The position numbers and the translations under genes were made by a program. From Streptomyces rishiriensis (GTDB lineage Bacteria > Actinomycetota > Actinomycetes > Streptomycetales > Streptomycetaceae), in NCBI RefSeq assembly GCF_003112535.1, contig NZ_BEWA01000002.1, positions 372,001 through 436,000 of the forward strand: 64,000 nt of DNA, written 5' to 3'. Shown here in pieces: positions 7,055 through 16,029 of this stretch. Within the stretch, counting starts at the first letter, position 1. Each line of letters opens with the position of its first letter. The notes below the pieces were generated by a model. It was given only the letters and a program-made list of their open reading frames with translations. It did no database searches and was not told where the DNA came from.

Positions 7055-9313
7055 TCACCGGCCCGTGAGCCGGAAGTCCAGGGCCGTGCAACGGCGGCCC
7101 GCCGACACCGTGCGCACCGCCTGGCCGATCGCCTTGCGGGAGCCGACCAGGACGACGAGCTTTTTCGCGCGGGTGACGGCCGTATACAGAAGATTCCGCT
7201 GCAGCATCATCCATGCCCCGGTGGTGACGGGGATCACCACGGCGGGATATTCACTCCCCTGTGAACGGTGGATCGTCACCGCGTACGCGTGGGCCAACTC
7301 GTCCAGTTCGTCGAAGTCGTAGGGAACCTCCTCGTCCTCGTCGGTCAGCACCGTCAGGCGCTGGTCGACCGGGTCGAGCGAGGTGACGACGCCCACGGTG
7401 CCGTTGAAGACGCCGTTCTCCCCCTTGTCATAGTTGTTGCGGATCTGGGTGACCTTGTCCCCGACGCGGAACACCCGGCCGCCGAACCGCTTCTCGGGGA
7501 GGTCGGGGCGGCCGGGCGTGACGGCCTGCTGGAGCAGCCCGTTGAGGGCGCCCGCGCCCGCCGGGCCGCGGTGCATGGGCGCCAGGACCTGCACGTCCCG
7601 GCGCGGGTCGAGACCGAACCGGGCCGGGATGCGGCGCGCGGCGACGTCCACCGTGAGCCGGCCGGCCTCCTCCGTGTCGTCCTCGACGAAGAGGAAGAAG
7701 TCCTTCATGCCGTCGGTCAGCGGGTGCTGCCCGGCGTTGATCCGGTGCGCGTTGGTCACCACGCCGGACTGCTGGGCCTGGCGGAACACGCGCGTGAGGC
7801 GCACGGCCGGCACCGGGCTGCCGTCGGCGAGCAGGTCGCGCAGCACCTCGCCCGCGCCGACGCTGGGGAGCTGGTCCACGTCACCGACGAAGAGCAGGTG
7901 CGCGCCCGGCGGGACGGCCTTGACGAGCTTGTTGGCGAGGAGCAGGTCCAGCATCGACGCCTCGTCGACCACCACCAGGTCGGCGTCCAGCGGGCGGTCG
8001 CGGTCGTAGGCCGCGTCGCCGCCGGGCCTGAGCTCCAGCAGGCGGTGGACGGTGGAGGCCTCGGCCCCGGTCAGCTCGGCCAGCCGCTTGGCGGCCCGGC
8101 CGGTGGGCGCGGCGAGCACGACCTTCGCCTTGCGCGCGCGGGCCAGCTCCACGATCGAGCGGACCGTGAAGGACTTGCCGCAGCCGGGACCGCCGGTGAG
8201 GACGGCGACCTTCTCGGTCAGCGCGAGCCGGACGGCCGCCTCCTGCTCGGGCGCCAGGTCGGCCTTCGTGCGGGTCCTCAGCCAGGCCAGGGCCTTGTCC
8301 CAGGCCACGTCGCGGAAGGCCGGCATCCGGTCCTCGTCGGTGCGCAGCAGGCGCAACAGCTGCGCGGACAGGGAGAGTTCGGCGCGGTGGAAGGGGACCA
8401 GATAGACGGCGGAGACCGGCTCCCCGCCGTCGGCCGCCGGGACCTTCTCCCGGACGGCCCCGGGGTCCTCGCCCTCCTCCGGCGGTTCGGCGAGCTCCGC
8501 GAGGCACTCGATGACCAGGCCGGTGTCGACCTGCAGGAGCTTGACCGCGTCGGCGATCAGCCGCTCCTCCGGGAGGTAGCAGTGGCCCTGGTCGGTGGCC
8601 TGGGACAGGGCGTACTGCAGGCCCGCCCTGACCCGCTCCGGGCTGTCGTGCGGGATGCCGACGGACTGGGCGATCCGGTCCGCGGTGAGGAAGCCGATGC
8701 CCCAGACGTCGGAGGCCAGCCGGTAGGGCTGGTTCTTCACGACGGAGATCGACGCGTCGCCGTACTTCTTGTAGATGCGCACCGCGATGGACGTGGACAC
8801 CTCGACGGTCTGGAGGAAGAGCATGACCTCCTTGATCGCCTTCTGTTCCTCCCAGGCGTCGGCGATCTTCTTCGTGCGCTTGGGGCCGAGGCCGGGGACC
8901 TCGACGAGCCGCTTCGGCTCCTCCTCGATGATCTTCAGGGTGTCCATGCCGAAGTGCTGGGTGATGCGGTCGGCGAAGACCGGGCCGATGCCCTTGACCA
9001 GGCCGGATCCCAGATAGCGGCGGATGCCCTGGATGGTGGCGGGCAGCACGGTGGTGTAGTTCTCGACGGTGAACTGCTTGCCGTACTGCGGGTGGGAGCC
9101 CCAACGGCCCTCCATGCGCAGGGACTCGCCGACCTGGGCGCCGAGCAGCGCGCCGACGACCGTGAGGAGGTCGCCGCCGCCTCTGCCGGTGTCGACCCGG
9201 GCGACCGTGTAGCCGTTGTCCTCGTTGGCGTACGTGATGCGTTCCAACACGCCTTCCAGCGTGGCGAGCCGCCGCTCTTCCGCCCCCTGGGCGGCCCCCG
9301 TCTGTTGGGACAT
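7055..9313 (-). CDS. recD2: ATP-dependent RecD2-like DNA helicase
   Basis: This is a 752-residue superfamily 1B helicase acting 5'-3' on DNA in repair, independent of RecBC. The N-terminal third holds an OB-like segment and helix-hairpin-helix motifs (VPGLGPKRTKKIADAW), the mark of RecD2 rather than RecD. Helicase motif I is LTGGPGCGKSFT, motif II is VVDEASMLD, and FVGDVDQLPSVGAGEVL is motif III. The C-terminus has the UvrD-like YAVTIHRSQGSEYPAVV and YTAVTRAKKLVVLVG. ATG at 9313 is the start; the open frame extends to 9457 but crosses the neighbouring gene's stop. It is separated from citrate synthase by 240 bases. Confidence 0.93.
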   Translation of the reverse strand: MSQQTGAAQGAEERRLATLEGVLERITYANEDNGYTVARVDTGRGGGDLLTVVGALLGAQVGESLRMEGRWGSHPQYGKQFTVENYTTVLPATIQGIRRYLGSGLVKGIGPVFADRITQHFGMDTLKIIEEEPKRLVEVPGLGPKRTKKIADAWEEQKAIKEVMLFLQTVEVSTSIAVRIYKKYGDASISVVKNQPYRLASDVWGIGFLTADRIAQSVGIPHDSPERVRAGLQYALSQATDQGHCYLPEERLIADAVKLLQVDTGLVIECLAELAEPPEEGEDPGAVREKVPAADGGEPVSAVYLVPFHRAELSLSAQLLRLLRTDEDRMPAFRDVAWDKALAWLRTRTKADLAPEQEAAVRLALTEKVAVLTGGPGCGKSFTVRSIVELARARKAKVVLAAPTGRAAKRLAELTGAEASTVHRLLELRPGGDAAYDRDRPLDADLVVVDEASMLDLLLANKLVKAVPPGAHLLFVGDVDQLPSVGAGEVLRDLLADGSPVPAVRLTRVFRQAQQSGVVTNAHRINAGQHPLTDGMKDFFLFVEDDTEEAGRLTVDVAARRIPARFGLDPRRDVQVLAPMHRGPAGAGALNGLLQQAVTPGRPDLPEKRFGGRVFRVGDKVTQIRNNYDKGENGVFNGTVGVVTSLDPVDQRLTVLTDEDEEVPYDFDELDELAHAYAVTIHRSQGSEYPAVVIPVTTGAWMMLQRNLLYTAVTRAKKLVVLVGSRKAIGQAVRTVSAGRRCTALDFRLTGR

Positions 9314-9363
9314 GATCCGACCGTACCGCCCGCCACCGACAGGGCCGCCCGGGCCGCCTCGGA

Positions 9364-9687
9364 TCAGTCCTGTTCGGTGGTCACACAGGTGCCGACCACA
9401 TAGCCGGTGACGCCGCTCCTGGTGACCTTCACCCAGCGCTTGCTGACGATGCCGCACTTCTCGTACGCGGTGGCTCCGTAGTACATCGCGCAGGAGGCCG
9501 AGGCGCTCTCCCCCTTGTTGAGCTGGGCGAGGGCGGTGCCGCCGGTGCTGGTCGTGGAACGGATGACCACGGTCTCGAGGGCCTTGGCCGTGCAGGTCGC
9601 CGCGGCGGCCGGGCCCGCGGCCGCGAACGAGGCGCCGACCAGGGCGGCGGCCCCGACGGACGCACCCAGTATCCGGCTTGCGCGCAT
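9364..9687 (-). CDS. small secreted protein, SH3-like
   Basis: This is a 107-residue protein with a clear Sec signal peptide: MRASRILGAS, an alanine-rich hydrophobic core and an AAA-A cleavage region before TCTAKALETV. The mature part has five cysteines and alternating beta-rich stretches, ending in WVKVTRSGVTGYVVGTCV. That looks like a bacterial SH3-type fold, found in secreted or wall-associated proteins. No catalytic motif is visible. ATG at 9687 has GGGGAG about 7 bases upstream. It lies head to tail with the helicase gene 50 bases away but has its own upstream region. Role unknown. Confidence 0.7.
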   Translation of the reverse strand: MRASRILGASVGAAALVGASFAAAGPAAAATCTAKALETVVIRSTTSTGGTALAQLNKGESASASCAMYYGATAYEKCGIVSKRWVKVTRSGVTGYVVGTCVTTEQD

Positions 9688-9814
9688 GTCTGTTCTCCCC
9701 TGTGTGCTTGGCACGGGCATGCCACCCGTGTCGGTCGAGGGCAGCCTAGGGCCCCGCGCGGCCGGCTTCATCACGATCCGGTTTCAGCCACGCCGGGGTC
9801 TTGATTAACTCCCG

Positions 9815-9861
9815 TGTAATCGATTCCAATTCCTTCCTGCCCGTAGATGTAATCGATTCCA
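9815..9861 (+). promoter_or_regulatory. two LacI-family operator copies upstream of the ribose operon
   Basis: TGTAATCGATTCCA occurs at 9815-9828 and again at 9848-9861, 33 bases apart (about three helical turns, the same face of the DNA). Each contains the symmetric core AATCGATT with a central CG, the pattern of LacI/GalR operators. The LacI-type gene starts 50 bases downstream. Autorepression of the whole ribose operon, with cooperative binding to both sites, is the natural reading. Confidence 0.8.
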
Positions 9862-9911
9862 CGCGTCACACGACGTGCGCGAACGCAAGTCCACGAGGAG
9901 GTGGAGCGGCG

Positions 9912-10928
9912 ATGGCGAGCATCAAGGACGTCGCTGCCGAGGCGGGCGTCTCCGTCGCCACGGTGTCACGCGTCCTGAACGACCATCCGTCGGTCAGCGA
10001 CGACGCACGCACGCGCGTGCTGGCCGCCGTCGAGGCGCTGGGCTACCGCCCGAACGCCGTCGCCCGGTCGCTGCGCACCGACCAGACCCGCACCCTCGGC
10101 CTGGTCATCAGCGACGTGATGAACCCCTACTTCACCGAGCTGGCCCGCTCCGTCGAGGAGGAGGCCCGCGCCCTCGGCTACAGCGTGATCATCGGCAACG
10201 CCGACGAACGGCCCGACCTGCAGGACCACCATGTGACGACCCTCCTGGACCGCCGGATCGACGGTCTGCTGGTCTCCCCCACCGACGGCGGCTCCCCGCG
10301 GATGCTGGACGCCGCGCGCGCGGGCACGCCGATGGTGTTCGTCGACCGGTGGATCCCGGGCCTGGACGTGCCCGTGGTGCGGTCGGACGGACGCGCCGCC
10401 GTGCGCGACCTCGTGGCGCATCTGCACGGCCTCGGCCACCGCCGGCTCGCCATCATCGCGGGGCCCGCCGCCACCACCACCGGCAGCGAGCGCGTGGAGG
10501 CCTTCCGGGCCGCCCTGGCCGAGTACGGGCTCCCCCTCCCCGACGCCTATACGGGACAGGGCGACTTCCAGGCCGAGAGCGGACGGCGGGTCACCGAGGG
10601 CTTCCTCGACCTGCCCGAGCCGCCCGAGGTCGTGTTCGCCGCCGACAACCTGATGGCGCTGGGCGCGCTGGACGCCGTCCGCGCGCGTGGGCTGCGCGTT
10701 CCGCACGACCTCGCGCTCGCCGCGTTCGACGACATCCCGTGGTTCGTGCACACCGATCCGCCGATCACGGCGATCGCCCAGCCGACGGGCGAGCTGGGGC
10801 GGGCCGCCGTGCGCGCGCTCGTCGACCGCATCGAGGGGCGGCCCCCGCAGTCGGTCACCTTCACCGCCCGCCTCGTCGTACGCCGCTCGTGCGGCGAGTC
10901 CCCCGTAACGAACAGGAGCCAGACGTGA
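9912..10928 (+). CDS. rbsR: LacI-family repressor of the ribose operon
   Basis: This is a 338-residue regulator. The N-terminal helix-turn-helix is IKDVAAEAGVSVATVSRVLN, followed by the hinge region ALGYRPNAVARSLR. The rest is a periplasmic-binding-protein-like ligand domain with VISDVMNPYFTELARSV at its start. It ends four bases into the next gene (GTGA overlap), so regulator and transporter are translated together. Ligand is inferred to be ribose from the downstream ribokinase and pyranase. ATG at 9912 follows GAGGAGGTGGAG; the frame is open to 9801, but that would include the operators. The two operators upstream suggest autoregulation. Confidence 0.9.
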   Translation: MASIKDVAAEAGVSVATVSRVLNDHPSVSDDARTRVLAAVEALGYRPNAVARSLRTDQTRTLGLVISDVMNPYFTELARSVEEEARALGYSVIIGNADERPDLQDHHVTTLLDRRIDGLLVSPTDGGSPRMLDAARAGTPMVFVDRWIPGLDVPVVRSDGRAAVRDLVAHLHGLGHRRLAIIAGPAATTTGSERVEAFRAALAEYGLPLPDAYTGQGDFQAESGRRVTEGFLDLPEPPEVVFAADNLMALGALDAVRARGLRVPHDLALAAFDDIPWFVHTDPPITAIAQPTGELGRAAVRALVDRIEGRPPQSVTFTARLVVRRSCGESPVTNRSQT

Positions 10929-12469
10929 GCAACGCGGACGAGTTGCTGCGCATCGAAGGCATACGCAAGACCTTCCCCGGCGTGGTCGCGCTCGACAGCG
11001 TCGACTTCGACCTGCGGCGGGGCGAGGTGCATGTGCTGCTCGGTGAGAACGGCGCGGGCAAGAGCACCCTCATCAAGATGCTCTCCGGCGCCTACCGGCC
11101 CGACGCCGGGCGGATCCTGGCCGGCGGCGAGGAGGTGCGCATCCATGGCGCGCAGGACTCCGAGCGCCTCGGGATCGCCACCATCTACCAGGAGTTCAAC
11201 CTCGTCCCCGATCTGACGGTCGCCGAGAACATCTTCCTGGGACGGCAGCCCCGTCGTCTCGGGGTGATCGACCGCAAGCGGATGGAGGCCGAGGCCGCCG
11301 TCCTGCTGGAGCGCGTGGGCGTGAACGTCTCGCCCCGCGCGCGGGTGCGTGAACTCGGCATCGCCCGGCTGCAGATGGTCGAGATCGCCAAGGCGCTCAG
11401 CCTGGACGCGCGCGTGCTCATCATGGACGAGCCGACCGCCGTGCTGACCTCGGAGGAGGTCGACAAGCTCTTCGCGATCGTGCGCAGGCTGCGCGAGGAC
11501 GGCGTCGGCATCGTGTTCATCACGCATCACCTGGAGGAGATCGCCGCCCTCGGCGACCGCGTCACGGTCATCCGCGACGGCAGGAGCGTCGGACAGGTGC
11601 CGGCCTCCACCCCGCAGGACGAGCTCGTCCGCCTCATGGTGGGCCGCTCCATCGAGCAGCAGTACCCCAGGGAGCGCGCCGAGCCGGGCGCCCCCCTGCT
11701 GGCCGTCGAGGGGCTCACCCGCGACGGCGTCTTCCACGACGTCTCCTTCGAGGTGCGCGCCGGTGAGGTCGTCGGCGTCGCCGGGCTCGTCGGCGCCGGC
11801 CGTACCGAGGTCGTACGGGCCGTCTTCGGGGCCGACCCCTACGACCGCGGGACCGTGCGGGTCGCGGGGGCGCCGCTCCCCCGGCACGACGTCAACGCGG
11901 CGATGGCGGCCGGGATCGGCCTGGTGCCCGAGGACCGCAAGGGCCAGGGACTCGTGCTGGACCAGTCGGTCGAGGAGAACCTCGGGCTCGTGACCATGCG
12001 GGCCGCGACCCGTGGCGGCCTGGTGGACCTGAAGGGCCAGCGCGAGGCGGCGGCGCGGATCGCCGCACAGCTGGGCGTGCGGATGGCGGGCCTCGGCCAG
12101 CAGGTGCGCACCCTGTCCGGCGGCAACCAGCAGAAGGTCGTCATCGGCAAGTGGCTGCTGGCCGACACCAAGGTGCTGATCCTCGACGAGCCCACGCGCG
12201 GGATCGACGTCGGCGCCAAGGTCGAGATCTACCAGCTCGTCAACGAGCTGACGGCGGCCGGCGCGGCGGTCCTGATGATCTCCAGCGACCTTCCCGAGGT
12301 GCTCGGCATGAGCGACCGGGTGCTGGTGATGGCCCAGGGCCGGGTCGCCGGCGAACTGCCTGCCGAGCAGGCCACCCAGGACGCGGTGATGGCGCTCGCC
12401 GTCAGCGCGCCCGCCACCCCCCGTACCACCCCTACGACCACGGAAGTGGAGGCCGGCCGTGGCCGCTGA
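10925..12469 (+). CDS. rbsA: ribose ABC transporter ATP-binding protein
   Basis: This 514-residue protein has two ATPase domains in one chain, the arrangement of the CUT2 sugar importers. The first has GENGAGKST (about residues 43-51) and Walker B LIMDEPTAVL; the second has a weak Walker A region (VGAGRTE), signature LSGGNQQK and LILDEPTRGIDVG. The degenerate second nucleotide site is normal for this family. It powers ribose uptake with the fused permease/binding protein encoded next. GTG at 10925 overlaps the repressor stop by four bases, and the 3' end overlaps the next gene by 11 bases, so translation is coupled on both sides. Confidence 0.93.
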   Translation: MSNADELLRIEGIRKTFPGVVALDSVDFDLRRGEVHVLLGENGAGKSTLIKMLSGAYRPDAGRILAGGEEVRIHGAQDSERLGIATIYQEFNLVPDLTVAENIFLGRQPRRLGVIDRKRMEAEAAVLLERVGVNVSPRARVRELGIARLQMVEIAKALSLDARVLIMDEPTAVLTSEEVDKLFAIVRRLREDGVGIVFITHHLEEIAALGDRVTVIRDGRSVGQVPASTPQDELVRLMVGRSIEQQYPRERAEPGAPLLAVEGLTRDGVFHDVSFEVRAGEVVGVAGLVGAGRTEVVRAVFGADPYDRGTVRVAGAPLPRHDVNAAMAAGIGLVPEDRKGQGLVLDQSVEENLGLVTMRAATRGGLVDLKGQREAAARIAAQLGVRMAGLGQQVRTLSGGNQQKVVIGKWLLADTKVLILDEPTRGIDVGAKVEIYQLVNELTAAGAAVLMISSDLPEVLGMSDRVLVMAQGRVAGELPAEQATQDAVMALAVSAPATPRTTPTTTEVEAGRGR

Positions 12470-14411
12470 CACGCATCCCAGCACGACGGGCGCCGGCGGC
12501 GGCGCCGCGGCGGTCCGCCGCCTGCTCCTCGACAACGGCGCGCTCACCGCGCTGATCGTCCTCGTCATCGCCATGTCGGCGCTGTCGGGCGACTTCCTGA
12601 CCACGGACAACCTGCTCAACGTGGGCGTCCAGGCGGCCGTGACCGCGATCCTCGCCTTCGGCGTGACGTTCGTGATCGTCTCGGCGGGCATCGACCTGTC
12701 GGTCGGCTCGGTGGCCGCGCTGTCGGCGACCGTGCTGGCCTGGAGCGCCACGCAGCACGGCGTCCCGGTGGGCATAGCGCTGCTCCTGGCCGTCGCCACC
12801 GGCATCGCCGCCGGTCTGGTGAACGGTTTCCTCATCGCGTACGGCAAACTGCCGCCGTTCATCGCGACCCTCGCGATGCTGTCGGTCGCACGCGGTCTGT
12901 CGCTGGTGATCTCCGAGGGCTCGCCGATCGCGTTCCCCGACTCCGTCTCGCACCTCGGCGACACGCTCGGCGGCTGGCTGCCGGTGCCGGTGCTCGTGAT
13001 GGTCGTGATGGGGCTGATCGCCGCGTTCGTGCTCGGCCGCACCTACATCGGGCGTTCGATGTACGCCATCGGCGGCAACGAGGAGGCCGCCCGGCTGTCG
13101 GGTCTGCGGGTGAAGCGGCAGAAGCTCGCCATCTACGCCCTGTCCGGCGTCTTCGCGGCCGCCGCGGGCGTCGTGCTCGCCTCCCGGCTGTCGTCCGCGC
13201 AGCCGCAGGCCGCCGACGGCTACGAGCTGGACGCCATCGCCGCGGTCGTCATCGGCGGGGCCTCCCTCGCCGGCGGCACCGGCAAGGCCTCGGGCACCCT
13301 GATCGGCGCGCTGATCCTGGCGGTGCTGCGCAACGGGCTGAACCTGCTGTCCGTCTCCGCGTTCTGGCAGCAGGTCGTCATCGGCGTCGTCATCGCGCTG
13401 GCGGTGCTGCTCGACACCCTGCGCCGCAAGGCGGGCGCGACCCCGGCGGCGGCCGGCGCGGGCGGCGGCGGCAAGGGCCGGCAGGCGGCGACGTACGGTC
13501 TCGCGGCCGTCGTCACCGTGGCGGTCGTCGGCGCGACCTCCTTCCTGCACGGCGGGAGCTCCCCGAGCGCGAACCCGAAGATCGGCCTGGCACTGTCCAC
13601 CCTGAACAACCCGTTCTTCGTGCAGATCCAGTCCGGCGCGAAGGCCGAGGCGAAGAAGCTGGGCGTGGACCTGACGGTCACCGACGCCCAGAACGACGCC
13701 TCGCAGCAGGCCAACCAGCTGCAGAACTTCACCAGTTCCGGTTACGACTCGATCATCGTCAACCCGGTGGACTCGGACGCGGCGAGCAACTCGGTGAAGG
13801 CCGCCGACAAGGCGAAGATCCCGGTCATCGCCGTCGACCGGGGCGTCAACAAGGCCGCGGTGGACGCGCTGGTCGCCTCCGACAACGTGGCGGGCGGCGA
13901 ACTGGCCGCGAGGACGGTCGCCGAGAAGCTGGGCGGCACCGGCAAGATCGTGATCCTCCAGGGCCAGGCGGGCACCTCCGCCGCCCGGGAGCGGGCCGCG
14001 GGCTTCGCCCAGGGCCTCAAGGCCTACCCCGGCATCCAGGTGCTCGCCCAGCAGCCGGCCGACTTCGACCGCACCAAGGGACTCGACGTGATGTCGAACC
14101 TGCTCCAGGCGCACCCGGACGTCCAGGGCGTCATCGCGGCCAACGACGAGATGGCGCTCGGCGCGATCAAGGCGCTGGGCGCCAAGGCCGGCAAGTCCGT
14201 CCAGGTCGTCGGCTTCGACGGCACGCCCGACGGCCTCAAGGCCGTCGAACAGGGCACGCTGTACGCGTCGGTGGCGCAGCAGCCGTCCCAGCTGGGCAGG
14301 ATCGCCGTGGACAACGCGCTGAAGGCGCTGCGGGGCAAGAAGGTCGAGGAGACGGTGAAGGTGCCGGTGAAGGTGGTCACGGAGGCGAACGTGGCCGGGT
14401 TCAGCGGCTGA
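12459..14411 (+). CDS. fused ribose ABC permease and substrate-binding protein
   Basis: This 650-residue protein joins two normally separate transporter parts. Residues 1-330 are an RbsC-type permease with many membrane segments, including GVTFVIVSAGIDLSVGSVAA and the family motif GRSMYAIGGNEEAARLSGL. A further hydrophobic segment near 345-365 (TYGLAAVVTVAVVGATS) leads into an RbsB-like binding domain from about 374 (IGLALSTLNNPFFVQIQSG) to the end. The binding domain lacks a signal peptide; the extra segment anchors and exports it, so it stays tethered outside next to its pore. I recall a bifunctional transporter of this kind in S. coelicolor. The GTG start at 12459 lies within the ATPase gene's end. 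A terminator-like hairpin follows. Confidence 0.9.
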   Translation: MAADTHPSTTGAGGGAAAVRRLLLDNGALTALIVLVIAMSALSGDFLTTDNLLNVGVQAAVTAILAFGVTFVIVSAGIDLSVGSVAALSATVLAWSATQHGVPVGIALLLAVATGIAAGLVNGFLIAYGKLPPFIATLAMLSVARGLSLVISEGSPIAFPDSVSHLGDTLGGWLPVPVLVMVVMGLIAAFVLGRTYIGRSMYAIGGNEEAARLSGLRVKRQKLAIYALSGVFAAAAGVVLASRLSSAQPQAADGYELDAIAAVVIGGASLAGGTGKASGTLIGALILAVLRNGLNLLSVSAFWQQVVIGVVIALAVLLDTLRRKAGATPAAAGAGGGGKGRQAATYGLAAVVTVAVVGATSFLHGGSSPSANPKIGLALSTLNNPFFVQIQSGAKAEAKKLGVDLTVTDAQNDASQQANQLQNFTSSGYDSIIVNPVDSDAASNSVKAADKAKIPVIAVDRGVNKAAVDALVASDNVAGGELAARTVAEKLGGTGKIVILQGQAGTSAARERAAGFAQGLKAYPGIQVLAQQPADFDRTKGLDVMSNLLQAHPDVQGVIAANDEMALGAIKALGAKAGKSVQVVGFDGTPDGLKAVEQGTLYASVAQQPSQLGRIAVDNALKALRGKKVEETVKVPVKVVTEANVAGFSG

Positions 14412-14423
14412 CATCGAACGGGA

Positions 14424-14457
14424 AGGCGGGCGGTCCCTCGCAGGGGACCGCCCGCCT
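14424..14457 (+). terminator. hairpin between transporter and ribokinase genes
   Basis: A 14-bp perfect stem (14424-14437 with 14444-14457; core GGCGGGCGGTCCC) has a 6-base loop. Lying inside the operon, it probably lowers expression of the kinase and pyranase genes or protects the transporter mRNA rather than ending all transcription. Confidence 0.7.
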
Positions 14458-14484
14458 CACGTCACGTATCAGGGGAGTTCTTCC

Positions 14485-15393
14485 ATGTACGACTACGACC
14501 TGCTGGTCGTGGGGTCGGCCAACGCCGACCTGGTGATCGGCGTCGAGCGCAGGCCGGCGGCCGGGGAGACGGTGCTCGGCTCCGACCTGGCCGTGCACCC
14601 CGGCGGCAAGGGCGCGAACCAGGCCGTCGCGGCCGCGCGCCTCGGGGCCCGTACCGCCCTGCTGGCCCGGGTCGGCGACGACGCCCACGGACGGCTGCTG
14701 CTCGACGCGCAGCGGGCGGCCGGGGTCGACACGACGGGCGTGCTGGCGGGCGGGGCGCCGACGGGCGTCGCGCTGATCACCGTGGACCCCTCGGGGGACA
14801 ACAGCATCGTGGTGTCGCCGGGCGCGAACGGCCGGCTGACCCCGGCGGACGTCCGCGCCGCGAGCGGGCTCCTGCACGCCTCGAAGGTGGTGTCGGCGCA
14901 GCTGGAGATCCCGCTGGAGACGGTCGTGGAGGTCGTCCGGAACCTGGCGCCGGGCGGCCGGTTCGTGCTGAACCCGTCGCCGCCGCGCCCGCTGCCGGCC
15001 GAGGTGCTGGCGGTCTGCGACCCGCTGATCGTCAACGAGCACGAAGCGAAGGTGATCCTCGGCGAGGCGGGCGACACGGCCGCCGATCCCGAGGACTGGG
15101 CGCGGCTCCTGCTCGCGAAGGGGCCGCGGTCGGTGGTCGTCACGCTGGGCGCGGAGGGCGCGCTGGTGGCGTCGGCGGACGGCGGTGTGCGGCGCGTCGC
15201 CCCCGTGAAGGTGGACGCCGTGGACACGACGGGCGCGGGCGACTCCTTCACTGCGGCGCTGGCCTGGCGGCTGGGCGCGGGCGCGTCGCTCGCGCAGGCG
15301 GCGGCGTACGCGGCGCGGGTGGGAGCGGTGTCCGTGACCCGGAGGGGCGCGCAGGAGTCGTTCCCGACCGCCGAGGAGGTCGACGCCCTGTGA
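14485..15393 (+). CDS. rbsK: ribokinase
   Basis: This is a 302-residue PfkB-family sugar kinase that phosphorylates D-ribose to ribose 5-phosphate. Both PfkB signatures are present: HPGGKGANQAVAAARLGA near residue 36, and VDTTGAGDSFTAALAW near 250, whose aspartate is the catalytic base. GANGRLT and LNPSPPRPLP fit the ribokinase subgroup. ATG at 14485 has GGGGAG 9 bases upstream. It lies 73 bases after the transporter gene, beyond a hairpin, and overlaps the pyranase gene by four bases. Regulation is expected from the operators at 9815-9861. Confidence 0.93.
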   Translation: MYDYDLLVVGSANADLVIGVERRPAAGETVLGSDLAVHPGGKGANQAVAAARLGARTALLARVGDDAHGRLLLDAQRAAGVDTTGVLAGGAPTGVALITVDPSGDNSIVVSPGANGRLTPADVRAASGLLHASKVVSAQLEIPLETVVEVVRNLAPGGRFVLNPSPPRPLPAEVLAVCDPLIVNEHEAKVILGEAGDTAADPEDWARLLLAKGPRSVVVTLGAEGALVASADGGVRRVAPVKVDAVDTTGAGDSFTAALAWRLGAGASLAQAAAYAARVGAVSVTRRGAQESFPTAEEVDAL

Positions 15394-15779
15394 AGAAGGC
15401 GGGGATACTCAACCGTCATCTCGCGGGTGCGCTCGCCGAGTTGGGACACGGCGACGGGGTGCTGGTGTGCGACGCGGGCATGCCGATACCGGACGGCCCG
15501 CGCGTGGTCGACCTCGCCTTCCGGGCCGGGGTGCCCTCGTTCGAGGAGGTGGTCGACGGGCTGCTCGCCGAACTGGTGGTGGAGGGCGCGACGGCGGCGG
15601 AGGAGGTCCGGGAGGCCAACCCTTCGGCCGCCGGACTCCTCACGGGCCGCTTCCGGTCCCTGACGTACGTCCCGCACGAGCGGCTGAAGGAACTGTCGGC
15701 GGGCGCGCGGCTGGTGGTCCGCACGGGCGAGGCGCGGCCGTACGCGAACGTGCTGTTGAGGTGCGGGGTGTTCTTCTGA
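15390..15779 (+). CDS. rbsD: D-ribose pyranase
   Basis: This is a 129-residue RbsD/FucU-family mutarotase that interconverts beta-pyranose and furanose ribose, giving ribokinase its preferred form. It begins KKAGILNRHLAGALAELGHGD, where the histidine of LNRHL and the aspartate of VCDAGMPIP are the family's active-site residues. It ends in RTGEARPYANVLLRCGVFF, the conserved C-terminus. The GTG start at 15390 overlaps the ribokinase stop (GTGA), so the two are coupled. This is the last gene of the ribose operon. Confidence 0.93.
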   Translation: MKKAGILNRHLAGALAELGHGDGVLVCDAGMPIPDGPRVVDLAFRAGVPSFEEVVDGLLAELVVEGATAAEEVREANPSAAGLLTGRFRSLTYVPHERLKELSAGARLVVRTGEARPYANVLLRCGVFF

Positions 15780-15935
15780 GGCGTGCGCCGGGGCGGCGGC
15801 TCGTGCCGGGGGGCGCGCGCTCGACGACGCCGGAACGGTGCCGGAGCGGGTGGGACGCGGCCCCGGAGCAGCCCCGGAGCAGCCCGCCGAGCGGTGCTGG
15901 AACGGTGCCGGAGCGGTGCCGGTGGCGTCCGCCGG

Positions 15936-15967
15936 AGCGGTGCGGAAGCGGTGCGGAAGCGGTGCGG
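15936..15967. repeat. three tandem 11-bp repeats
   Basis: AGCGGTGCGGA is repeated exactly at 15936, 15947 and 15958 (the last copy lacks its final base). Diverged relatives extend leftwards to about 15832. Confidence 0.7.
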
Positions 15968-15974
15968 TGTCGTC

Positions 15975-16029
15975 CCGGACATGTCCGGATCAGGTCACAT
16001 CGGGATCTACGACGTTGCGTCCGCAACGT
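15975..16029 (+). promoter_or_regulatory. two palindromes upstream of the type VII locus, likely operators
   Basis: CCGGACATGTCCGG (15975-15988) is a perfect 14-bp palindrome. ACGTTGCG-TC-CGCAACGT (16012-16029) has perfect 8-bp arms. Both sit just upstream of the first gene of the secretion cluster, so they are candidate regulator sites for the whole operon. The cognate regulator is not evident in the window. Confidence 0.5.
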
